In this document: positions 12,609-23,276 of the stretch, piece after piece
Position numbering within the stretch: the stretch's first letter is position 1
Layout: each line of letters starts with the position of its first letter
DNA from: Blastomyces gilchristii SLH14081
Taxonomy: Eukaryota > Ascomycota > Eurotiomycetes > Onygenales > Ajellomycetaceae
DNA: 64,000 nt
Assembly (NCBI RefSeq): GCF_000003855.2
Contig: NW_003101682.1
Location: 2,666,525-2,730,524, forward strand
Direction of reading: 5' to 3'
Program-made: the position numbers and the translations under genes
Notes under the pieces: generated by a model
Told to the model about the DNA's origin: nothing
Seen by the model: the letters and a program-made list of their open reading frames with translations, nothing else
The model's database searches: none

Positions 12609-14230
12609 ATGAGTTCAAAAGTACACTCAGTTGATGTGAAAAAAGATGCTTTCTCAAATGCTATTTCTGAGATTGAAATTCTGAAGAGAAGAAAGAAAGA
12701 AGAAATAGAGAAACAACAAGTTCTTGAAATACAGAAACTTGAAAAAGTAAGTAAAATTCTTGAAAAGCAGTGTCTGAGTGAGATGAATGAAGAAGTTCTA
12801 TTAATTCTTTATACTCAGGCTAAATAACTACAGAAAGTGATTAAGTTCAAACTTGAAATTTCAAACACAGTTCAAAAAACTTTGAAAATTTCTAATACAA
12901 TCACTGACTCTTCAGTTTACTCTTCTTTCTTTTCTACTTCTTCTTTTTCTTCTTCTTTAAATCAGAAGAAAACATATGCTTAAGCAGCTGAATCTACTGT
13001 CTCTAAATCTGCTATCTCTAAATCTGCTATCTCAAAATCTGCTCAAAATTCTGAGAAAACTGAGAAGAATACTGCTCATACTTCTAGTGATAGAAGAGTA
13101 AAGAAAAAAATGCAAAAAAAGAAAAATCTTCAAATCTTCAGAAATAGAAGACTTATTCTCAAAGTCTCAAATCAGGACATATTACAGAGAAATAAGCTAA
13201 ACTCAAACCTCATTTTTAGAATTAGAAATGAAATCAATCAGCAGTTCTTTTCTCAGTTAATAACTGATATTGAAGTTCAAAAATCAGTTATAGCTTCAAT
13301 TGAGTCATTCTTCTTTAAAAACTTCATCATTCTGACTACAATGCCTGAATTCAGTGCTGAATTCCTTATTCAGAATGAGAATCTCTGAAAATTAGCAGTA
13401 GAATCTTTATTAAACATAACAATTCTATCTGAGAGAGATGAAAAGTGAAACAAATTCATTCTTTATAATATTTCAGTTGAAATTTTTGACTGTGAAGAAG
13501 AAATACTACTTCTCAAAAATGAATTAGAAGAATACAACTCTATTCAACTGAGAAAGAAGTCTATATGACTAAATTCAATTGAGTTCAGATAAAGTAGAAG
13601 AAATGTCTCTGTTCTAGTATATATAAAGATAATAAAACAGTCAAAGATCTCTGAAGTAAGAGTAGCAGATTTGAAAATGAGAGTTCATAAATACAAAGAC
13701 TCAAGAATGAATCTCAAAGCTCAAACACAGTATTCAAACTGTCAAAGATATGAACACTTTGTAATCTTCTGTTTCAGAGACTCAAAATGTGTATTCTGTG
13801 TCAGAGATTATAAAACTAGTGAGCATAAATGTGAAACATGCTTAAAAAGAGATGAAATATATCAATACACTCTGCTTAAATGCTCTAATTACAAAGAAAA
13901 ACATGTATCTAGCTCAAAAGAATGTATGTTTACTTCAAGAACTTAAAAGACCTGAAGAAAAGATGAAGCTCAGAGTAAACCTAGAACTGAAGAGAATAGT
14001 CAAGCCAGTAAACTCACAACTGTAAGCTTAAAAAGAAGAAACTCTCAACTGTCTAAGTCTTCAAACTTCAATTCTTCAGTTAAATGTAAACAGAATTTGA
14101 ATTCTCAAACTTCTGTTAAGATTAGAGAATTGAGAAATGACTCTGATAATAAACTAGATATAATGTAAGCAGTTGAGATTTCTACTTTTCAGAACAGTTA
14201 TAATCTACTATCTGATGATAGTGATTAGAT
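12609..14230 (+). pseudogene. LINE ORF1 (gag-like, zinc knuckles), degenerate
   Basis: The start ATG at 12609 opens a Lys/Glu-rich coiled-coil-like N-terminus (72 codons before a stop). A Ser/Thr/Ala-rich stretch follows (12,900-13,080), then a conserved middle block (13,110-13,388). The frame at 13671-13946 holds a C-X2-C-X4-H-X4-C knuckle (CSNCQRYEHFVIFC) and two further Cys/His groups, the arrangement usual for Tad/I-clade ORF1 proteins that bind RNA. The matching region of the minus-strand copy L3 lies at 61,985-63,667. Several stops and no continuous frame, so non-functional. Confidence 0.7.
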
Positions 14231-14399
14231 TCTACTCTACTCTCTTTTAGTATGAATATACAACAAAAACAATAAAAAAAGTTTAAAAACTCTTCAAAAA
14301 TCACATTTATTCAAAATAATGTGAATAGAAACTCAAATTGTATTTATTCTTATCTTCAAATTACATTTAAATAAAAAGTTGATTTTATACTGCTTCAGA

Positions 14400-17300
14400 A
14401 GCTGAATTTTGATACTGAGTAAAAATATGTCATTTCTCATTCAAGCTACTACTGCTTCTTATCTCAAAAGTCTGAGATAAAGTCAAGAGTAGTGATCTAT
14501 GAAAGAAAGAGATTAAGATATTAATTTAATCTAAGATTTAATATCATATCTGACCCTGATATTCTGATGAGTGATATTATAGATAAAGAAAATGAGTTTG
14601 ATACTATACAGCTTATAAATATCTATAATAAAAAGTCATTGAAGAAATATAACAATATCTGAATAATTGATAGAGAATTTCTAAACATAACTTCATCAAG
14701 AAACTTTATAATTATAGAAGACTTCAATGCACATTATCTCTGATAAAACTCAGAATGCAAGAGAGTAGTGAGAGCTGATAATCTGATTGAATGAATTTTT
14801 AAGTATTCAATAGATTTGATTAATAAGTCTGATCAACAAACATTCTTTAGAAAAGGCATGAAACAGAAGTCTATTATAGATCTAATCTTTATATTACAAA
14901 ATCTAATGAAAAGAAGACTTGTAAACTGATTTATTGATTCAAATGAGACATTAGAATCAGATCATGAGATTATTCAATTTGATATTAAACTGAGTGAAAA
15001 ATAAATGAGTGAAAATTCTCTTCTCTCTAATCAGTATAACTTTGAAAAAGCTGATTGAAAAGTAGTTGAAGAAAGTATAAAACTGTTAAAATCTGAAAGA
15101 CAGAATGAGCTATATTGAAATTCTGATCAAGATATCTCAAATGAAATGCTTAAGAATAGAGTAAAGCTTATTACATCTATTATTCTAATAAGTGTTAGAG
15201 ATAATATTTCAAAGAGAAAATCTTCTGAGTATTCAAAACCTTGATGAAATGAGAATATCTCATCTAAAAGAAAAGAATTAGCTACTGCTAGAAGAGATTG
15301 AAAGAATAATATAATATCTGATGAAAAGTTCAAAGCTGTCAGAAATGAATATTTTTCAGATATTAAAAGAGCTAAAACAGACTGCTGAAATAATTTTCTT
15401 AAAGAAGTATAAGAAAAGAAAGTTTTTAAAGCTTTTAACTATACTAAAATAAGAAGTGTAGCAAAACTTCCAGCCTTAGAATATGAGTTTCAGAATGAAT
15501 CATATACAGCAAACTCTTTTGAGAAAAAATGTCAAGCTTTTATAAGAATTCTCTTTCAGAACTCATCAGATTCAGATTCAGATTCAGAGAAAGAGAATAT
15601 ATCACTTCTCAACTACATTAATGAAAATGACTGAGAATGACCTGATCTTACACAAGATGAATTAGAGTCAGCTATCTTCTCAAGTTCTGTTAAAACTGCT
15701 GCAGATTCTGATTCAATTAATCACTTAATTATTCAGAATACATATTCCTACTTAAAGAATGAATATTTTAAGCTCTTTTTTAATCTCTTGAAAAATAGAT
15801 ATTATTCTGAATACTGAAGAGAAGTCACTGAAATGATTCTTATAAAACCTAATAGAAAAACTTCAATTTCTAAGTTATATAGAGTAATATCTCTATTGAA
15901 CTGCCTAGAAAAGGTTTTAGAAAAGATAATAGCTACTTCACTATCTTTTATAAGCTCTATAGATGATTCTCTTTTATTCAGTGAATAAATGAGAGATAGA
16001 AAACAGTGTTCTGCAATTAACACTGTTCTCTCAGTTGTTCATGATATTCAAATAGCAAAGCATGAGAGTCTGGTCTCAACTACAGTTTTTATTAATATAA
16101 AAAAAGCATTTGATTATGTTTCAAAGTCAAAGTTAATTCAGATATTAAAGATATTAAAACTGTCACTTTCTCTAATAAAATGAGTTAACTATTTTATATC
16201 TAAAAGAAGTATACAACTCTTCTTTAATGAAATGAAATAAGATAAGACTGAGATAAAAATAGAAGTATTACAGAAATCTTTAATCTCACTTATTTTATTT
16301 ATAATATACACTGTATATCTATTTAAAAATAGAAATATGAGAATAGTGTGATCTCTGAGTTATATGAATGATATTGATCTAGTCTACAGCTTAAAAACTA
16401 TCAAAGAGAATTTGAAAGTAATTGAAGAAGCTGTAAAGAAAATCTTTGTTAGAGCAGATATCAATCAAATTCAATTTAATATGAATAAAACTAAGTTAAT
16501 TCACTTCTTTTCAAGATTCAATGAGAAAAGAACTATCTCTAACTCTTTTAAATAGAGAGATTAAACCCAGTGTAAATATCAAATGATTAGAAGTATGATT
16601 AAACTTCAAGTTGAATTTTAAATATTATATTTAACAAAGAACTGTCAAGGCAGAAAGACTATTAAACAATATAATCAGACTATCAAATACAGAGAGAGGT
16701 CTATTCTTTCAGGCTATGAGACAGTTATATATAGCCTGTATTACATCAGTAGCTGATTATAGAGTTTAAGTTTAATAAAATAATCAAGAGAATTTCACTG
16801 AACTCTTTCAAAGTCTGTAAAACAGAGTCTTGAGAAGAATTCTGAAAGTATTCAAATCATCTTCTATTAAAGTAATGAAAATTGAAGCTTCAATTTCTTC
16901 TTCTGCTATTAGATTTATAAAGACCTGTATAAACTATGCTCTGAGAGTTATAAAGATGAGCTTAAATTATATAATCAGAGAAAGAGTCTCTTCTTCATTT
17001 TCATTAATTAACTCTGAAAATGAACTGAATTAGAATAGATTTCTTGATTGAAATGAAAATAATTCTTCAAAGAAAATGTCTTCTCAACTGTACAGACTAT
17101 ACTCTCTGATTAAAAATTAATTTTCTTCTTTAAATATTGAAAAAGTTGATCATGAGAAGTTATCTCTCTGAAGAGAAAAGCTTGAATCTCTTATAGACTT
17201 ATAAATAAGTGAACTATTAAAAGAGAAAGAATATGAACAGTATTTGAAGAGAATTTCTACAATCAATATAAAAGACTCTATTCTGATTTATTCAGATAAC

Positions 17301-18060
17301 TTAAAAAATGAGAACTTGAATAGATTAGATACAGGCATTGCTTATACTGAAGATAATATCAATTTTATCTCAGATTTCTGAAATCTAAACTCTGAATCTG
17401 AAGTCTTTGATGCTGAACTATTTATAATAGTGAAAGCTTTCAAACTCATTGAAATAAAATCTTATAAAAGAGGAAATTGTTTAAAAGAGATATGAATATT
17501 CTCTGATAGTCAAGCTGCTTTAAAAAGACTTAGAAATAGTCAGATTCATAATGATCAAATAAATCTTAAACTGATCTTAAACTCTATTTTGAAAATTCAA
17601 AAGAGAAGAATATTAAAGCTGATAATTTATCTACACTGAGTTTCTGCTTATATGAATATTCATGATAATGAATTGACTGATTCAGCTGTAAAAAAGAATA
17701 CAGAATTAAGCAGATCTATTTAAAAAATTATGTTCTGATATTTTATAAAGAGAAAAATAAAAGAATCTTGTTTAGATAAGTGAAATGAAAGCTGGTAGAA
17801 ATAAAAGAAGAGTATACATTATTCAAGATTTGAAATAAAACTCAAGTGAAAATCTTGTTCAATTAAATGTAAAAAGAAAATATTCTCATCTATAATACAG
17901 CTGAAACTAGAATATGACTATTTCAAATCTTATATATAAAGATTTGATGATAGATTTGACTCAATAGAATGCTTATTCTACAATACAAATGAGAATTCTG
18001 AGTATATTGTAATACACTGTGTATTATATAATAGTCTCAGAGTTAGATTGAAAGAGAAGT
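14400..18060 (+). pseudogene. LINE ORF2 (endonuclease, reverse transcriptase, RNase H), degenerate
   Basis: An APE-type endonuclease part is visible at about 14,690-14,990: EDFNAHYL (usually GDFNAHH.LW, Gly lost) and later ESDHEIIQFDI matching the S-D-H catalytic motif. RT blocks follow between about 15,640 and 16,600, including a DYVSKSKL palm segment and a SYMNDIDLVYS segment in place of Y-x-D-D. RNase H lies at about 17,270-17,720 (IYSDNLKN, IFSDSQAAL, HWVSAHM-like region). A final C-X2-C...H-X-C cluster is at about 17,940-18,020. Trp codons are repeatedly TGA. Recognised by motif order, with no intact frame. Confidence 0.75.
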
Positions 18061-18593
18061 ATAATCTAAATTAATTAAATATAAGATTCTTATTCTCAAC
18101 TGAGACAGGAATTAAATATTTAATAGACTTTCTATCAGAAACTCAAGCAGTTATAAGAAAATGACTAAATTCAGAATTATCTGAATATGAAGAGGAGAAA
18201 ATCAATCAGATATAGTCTGTTAAAACAGCTATATACTATCTTTTAATAATTTGTTTTATTACAGTCTTTCTTTATTTTATCTTTTTCTTTCAATTTCTTT
18301 CTATTTATCTATTTAATATGTCTATCTTTAAGACTGTATTCTCTTTTTCTTTGTCATAATATTATCAAATGATTTCAAAGTATGAGATGATGTTAAAATA
18401 CTGTAATTTATAAACAGTTTTTGTATTCTGAGCTGAAATTTTCTGATTTTATATATCTGAAATTGATGAATGTATAATAGTTAACTTTACAGATATAGAA
18501 AAAACCCTGAGAACTAAAAGTTCTCAGATAGATATTATAGTCTCTGACTGTATATATCTATAATTGAATAATAATAATAATAATAATAATAAT

Positions 18594-18830
18594 TTGTCAT
18601 GATATTTTCAAATAATTTCAAAGTATTAGAAGATGTTAAAATACTGTAATTTATAAATAGTTTTTGTATTCTGAGCTGGAATTTTCTGATTTTATATATA
18701 TGAAATTGATAAATGTATAATAGTTGACTCTATAGATATAGGAAAAACTCTGAGATTTAAAGATTCTCAGGTAGATATTATAGTCTCTGACTGCATACAT
18801 CTATAATTGAAGAATAATAATAATAATAAT
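18594..18830 (+). repeat. Second, tandem copy of the LINE 3' terminus
   Basis: The stretch repeats 18,352-18,592 (from tttgtcat through the AAT tail) immediately after the first tail. The two differ at scattered positions, mostly C/T and G/A. It ends in its own AAT run at 18,813-18,830, followed by unique sequence. Confidence 0.8.
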
Positions 18831-19533
18831 GAATGAGTGAATTGAAAGATTGAAAGTCAATTACCAACTGATTATTACTGTATTGTGCGAGGTCAGGGTC
18901 ATGATTATGTAATGAGGTCAAGTGGCGCACTTAGCGAGGTCAAGTTTTCTGTATACACCCCTTGAGCCCTACCAAGCAAATCTCCATCGCTAATCCTTGC
19001 AATGATGTCATCATCGACCCTTCAGTACGGATTACCGCCTCTACCAGGTCTTAGCCCTATCGGTACCGTATTATGCATATAAATTTCAAGCCCGTACCAT
19101 ACAATACGGCCAATGTGGCAGGAAGTTGGCTCTGCCCGACGAAACAAGGTAATGCATCAACCGTACCAACCCGTCACGGAATTTTTCCGACACTCCAGAC
19201 TCAGAGAACTTACCTCGCCCCCTCTCAAAAAACGCCTTATCATTCTTCAACCCGCCGTCCCAATATACACACTCATCGCTTATCCAGTCCAGTCACTCTT
19301 TTCGCATCCGAGCTATATTTTCCTTTGTCTGCTTTCCTTTTTGCTTTCCTCACCCCAAGTCCCCCTCCTCCCTGCGCCCGAGCTCCATTTTGAGCTCTAG
19401 CGCGAGCAAGCAATCGTCGAACAAGGACAGGGAGGATCAGCGAAGCTATACCCGTTGCTTTAGTCGAGTGAAACGCAATTACAATATATACGGTTCTACC
19501 CGCTGCCCGCGAAAGCAATGACAGAGCCTGAGG
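18831..19533 (+). promoter_or_regulatory. Boundary of the repeat field and upstream region of the LDB17-like gene
   Basis: Base composition switches from CpG-free to ordinary at about 18,885. Three GAGGTCA heptamers lie at 18889, 18914 and 18936, and a TGATGTCA (bZIP-like) octamer near 18,993. From 19,300 to 19,390 the plus strand is pyrimidine-rich, as often seen upstream of fungal transcription starts. Open frames here (19073-19393 +, 19273-19614 -) overlap one another and resemble no family I know. I treat them as non-coding. Confidence 0.45.
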
Positions 19534-22500
19534 ATGGAACTCGAAGCGCCGCACAATACTTTGGAGGGTGCGAACGCACTCTGGGATGGTGAGTTTCGGC
19601 GCAAAGCTGTTCATTTATCCTCCCTCCTCTCTTGGCTTTTTGCCCGCATGTGAGCGCGGCGTTGGGGCCGCGAACGGACATTATCTACACTGGCATAAGC
19701 GGTTGGGGTTTTGCTTGACCCTCGATATATATCTGCTTTGTTGTCTTCCTTTGTTCCGAGCTTGAGTTGCCGGGGGGGGGGGTGAGTGGATGGGGCTGCG
19801 GCTCATATACTTAAAATCTAGTTGAAGCTCTATTGTTTAGTCCGAGCAAAACTAACTTGTCCTATTCTCTTCTTTTGCGTTTTAGAATTCGATGCCATTT
19901 TCCATATGCCATGTGACACTCACGCCGCCATCGATAATGTGCTCCGGGCTTATTTGGAATTAACGACGAAGTACAAAGGTGTGTTTTGCGGTTTCTTCGT
20001 ATTATATTCCTCGCAGGAGGGAAGGTTTCTTGTACACTTTAAGAGGAAAGTAGCGAAAGGTCTATTATACTTTCTGCAATATGGATGGTCGATGTGCGGC
20101 ATATCGACAGAGGCTGATGTGTGTTTGGTCTTGAGCAGACACTCTCGTTTCTTCTGAAAATGAAATCTCCCACTGCTTAGAGAGGTTGCTTGCCTCGGAG
20201 CTTTTCGTCGCAAATGCGGATTATATACGGAGGCAGATCATATACTCCTTGCTACAGGTACGAACTGGCTTCTCTTCTGTCGTTTTCCTTTTTGACCGGC
20301 TGGCATGGTTGTTTCTGACGGATCTTGTCATTTTTCCCTTTCTTTTCAGGACGATGCCCCAGACATTCTCTACGTGACAGTCTCGTTCCTCCTCTTTGAT
20401 GGGCGACAAAATGAGCACACGTTTGAGATGATGAATAAAGAGGGGGCATTTGTCCGCCTACTAGAGCTTATTCAGTCTCAGGAGCGGTTGGATGGCGACG
20501 GTGCAGCTGGACTCCACCGTTTATTAATGAACTTAATGTATGAAATGTGTAGGATTCAAAGGATTAAAATTGGCGATTTAGGTGAGTGAGCTCTTTTTGT
20601 ATGGCTTCTGGATGATAGGGAGTCGGAGATATGCCCAGATCCACAATCTCCGTCTCTGGACATCACCCTTCTCTCCAATCGAGCCCCCGTGGATAATCGT
20701 GCGGTTCGGCTTATTTTTGAAACAGTCCTCGTGGATGATGATTTTGTGAAGCATTTATTTGAAATTATCGAAGAGCTTTCAGGTGACATCGACGATCCGT
20801 ACCATTATCCTGTGATTAGAGTTCTGGTAAGATCTCTTTCCCCCAGTTTCATTTGAGTTAAGCTTGTTCGTGTTTTCTAAAGTATACTCCCTATTTGTAG
20901 TTGGTTCTCAATGAGCAATTCATGGTCTCAGCTCATGACCCGTTACCCGAACGATCCTCATCAGCCCCTCTCACCAATAAGGTCATCAAGGTCCTTTCGA
21001 TGTTCGGTTCTACTTTTAAAACATTCGGAGAAAACATAATTCTTCTCCTTAATCGCGAAAGTACGTTAAATGAGAACTCATTGTTTCGGTCGCTCTTCCG
21101 TCTAACGACGACCCCTTAGCTGAAACTTCTCTCCAACTACTTACATTAAAATTGCTTTACCTTCTCTTTACGACACCGCCGACTTATGAGTATTTTTACA
21201 CTAATGACCTTCGAGTGCTCGTTGATATTTTAATTCGTAACCTCTTGGATCTTCCAGAAGAAGCTGCCGCCCTTCGCCATACATACTTACGCGTTCTGTA
21301 TCCATTATTGGCTCATACCCAACTCAGGTACCCACCTCACTATAAGCGAGAGGAGCTGAGAAAACTCCTGGGAATTCTTGTCAGAGGCGAATTTTCTTTT
21401 GATTCAGAGGAATGTGAAAGGATCCTTCATTTCGATGACGTTGATGAAACGACGAAACGATTGGTATTGCGATGTGGGCAAGTAGACTGGCTTGCCGAGC
21501 ATGAGGTCCCAGAGCAGAAACCAAAACCAGAAAGTATTGCGGAAGCCTCTATGGGTAAATATATAGAAGAAACAGGTTCGCCCACCACTACTTCGTCCAC
21601 CTCGCCAGAGCCAAGTTCTCCGCATAGGCTTTCCAGGTGCCGTTCCTCCCGAGTAAAATCATCGCCGATAACTCTAAAACCGGCCAAGGAACTTGGTATG
21701 AACCTCGAAATAGCTCGTTCCTCAGAAGCCAGCGTTGTCGAGGTTGCTGCCCACAAAGAGAAGCCTGGTGTCATGGTCCCAAGTCGCAATGCCGCTCCGA
21801 AGGCTCCACCAGCACCTCCACCCCCGAAACAGAAGCCACAGCCACCCAAGGCAAGACGTTGGCGCGGACGTCGTGAGCAGCAGGAAGGAGACGAGTCTTC
21901 AGGACAAAAGACAGCCGATGGAGCGCAACTTGCTGCGCTTGGGCGAAATTCCCCAGATAGTCGCAAGAGTTCCGGCAGTTCCGGCTCCGCACCCCCGCCG
22001 ACCACACCAACCGATTCAGTACGTACATCGGGCGACATGTCATCAACCCGAACAGCCGCAGACGAGCTTCTAGTTCCGACAATAGTCGTCCCCAAAGCGC
22101 GGACCCCAAATCCCCCCACGACCTCCCATGCCCCAGCTCTCCCGCCACCACGCAGATCCTCGCACTCCGTCCCTCCAAAATGCCACGGCAGCCCGCACTC
22201 CATACCTCACCGCCATCGCCAACCACCTCCACCACCGCTTCATCACAATCCATACAACAGTGAAAAGCTGAATCCAGCTTTCCAGTCACCTTGCTCAACC
22301 CATTTGCCACCCTCCCCGGTAAGCCCGGCGACATCTCCTTCGAATGGCCACATCACGCCGTCCCAAAAGCCAGAACCACCAAAGACCCGACGATGGCGAG
22401 GCAAAAGCTCCCAGCAGATAGTCGATGGGAAACCTCCGGGCGATGCAGCTCCTACTACCGGGAACACAATCGCACATAACAATGATAATATTGACTCTAC

Positions 22501-22663
22501 TGAGAAATGCAACGGGCTGAGGAGCGACCATGAGCGGCGAGCGGTGGCGGCTTCCTTGCTGGAAACGTCAGCTACGTGTGCGCATGATACCACTGGCGGC
22601 GCGGAATCTGTTAATAGAATAGAGGATGGAGTGGGCAGGCTGAAGGTTGGGCAAGGTGGTTAA
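19534..22663 (+). CDS. LDB17: Ldb17/SPIN90-family actin cytoskeleton protein, 7 exons
   Basis: Predicted exons: 19534-19588, 19886-19978, 20139-20257, 20350-20581, 20726-20826, 20901-21060 and 21120-22663, giving 767 aa. All introns are GT-AG and phases agree. The start is the first in-frame ATG after a stop. The first ~340 residues form the SPIN90/Ldb17 leucine-rich domain: [37 protein letters not shown], then [19 protein letters not shown] at about 190-208 and [10 protein letters not shown]. The C-terminal ~370 residues are low-complexity Pro/Ser with two PK(A/T)RRWRG motifs at about 494-503 and 672-681 within proline runs, likely SH3 ligands. In yeast Ldb17 acts at cortical actin patches during endocytosis, and SPIN90 binds Arp2/3; this role is inferred from family. 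The gene is convergent with the P450 and shows no sign of the mutation seen in the repeats. Exon 5's 5' edge is the least certain splice. Confidence 0.85.
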
Positions 22664-23276
22664 CTAAACATGGTGTTCCTCGTTCTGGCTTTCTTTTATT
22701 CTTTTTCTTGAGAAAAACGCGTTGGATGGAGGTCCGATTTGGATGTAAAATATTTGATCTTCTTATCAGGGTGATTCCCATCTACTGTCTGCCGCGGCGT
22801 TTTTTGATTTATCTCTGCATCTCTTGATTCTATTGGGGTAAACGGGGAGGCTTTACCTTTTTTTTTTCCTTTCTTTATTTTTTATTTTTTTTATTTTTTT
22901 TTTCTTTTTGGCGCGTGTGGAAGAGTTCTTGATCATTAGTATTGCTGTTACTATTATCCTCGTACTCCCTATGGTTTTACTACACTGAGCTCTCTTTTGT
23001 AGTCAGAATTGCTGTGCACAGATTCCATAGCGGTTAACATAGGGATGCGAAAATTCAGATATTTTTTCCTTTTTCCTTTTCCAGCTGACAACTATGTTGT
23101 CCTTTCTAGTCGGACAAACCAAGGAGAAAACAGAGGACAGAGGGAGGACATTGAGGGCGGAAAGATGCGGTCAACCTTAACTTCTCTCTCCCACAGCACA
23201 GCCCTCCAAATACATTATCTAATTCGGTCAACGACGTCGTCCATGTCCAACAAAATAGCCGTTCATCTATCCCTTT
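22664..23276. other. Convergent intergenic region with T-rich 3' UTR tract
   Basis: The region lies between the stop codons of the LDB17-like (+) and P450 (-) genes. A long T-rich run (22,855-22,912) is probably 3' UTR or terminator sequence. The plus-strand open frame at 23009-23302 has no recognisable domain. Confidence 0.5.

Larger units (their letters stand above)
11601..18592 (+). mobile_element. Tad-like non-LTR retrotransposon (LINE) L1, near full length but inactivated
   Basis: Order on the plus strand: 5' region (11,601-12,608), ORF1 with retroviral-type zinc knuckles, ORF2 with endonuclease, reverse transcriptase, RNase H and a C-terminal Cys-His cluster, then a 3' UTR ending in an AAT-repeat tail (18,568-18,592). 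Dozens of TGA codons replace Trp (TGG) and Arg (CGA), so nothing is translatable. The 5' boundary is uncertain. Other copies in the window are L0, L2 (29334-31030), L3 (47010-63667, split), L4 (63668 to the end) and L5 (60682-61240). Confidence 0.75.

Noticed and set aside
19073..19765. Small genes upstream of and inside intron 1 of LDB17 (19073-19393, 19273-19614, 19568-19765)
   Set aside because: Mutually overlapping, low-complexity, and better explained as promoter/5' UTR and intron.
21404..22593. Long minus-strand frames (e.g. 21427-22203, 258 aa) opposite the LDB17 tail
   Set aside because: GC-rich Pro/Ser coding sequence commonly leaves the reverse frame open; no domain, and the plus-strand frame continues the Ldb17 domain.
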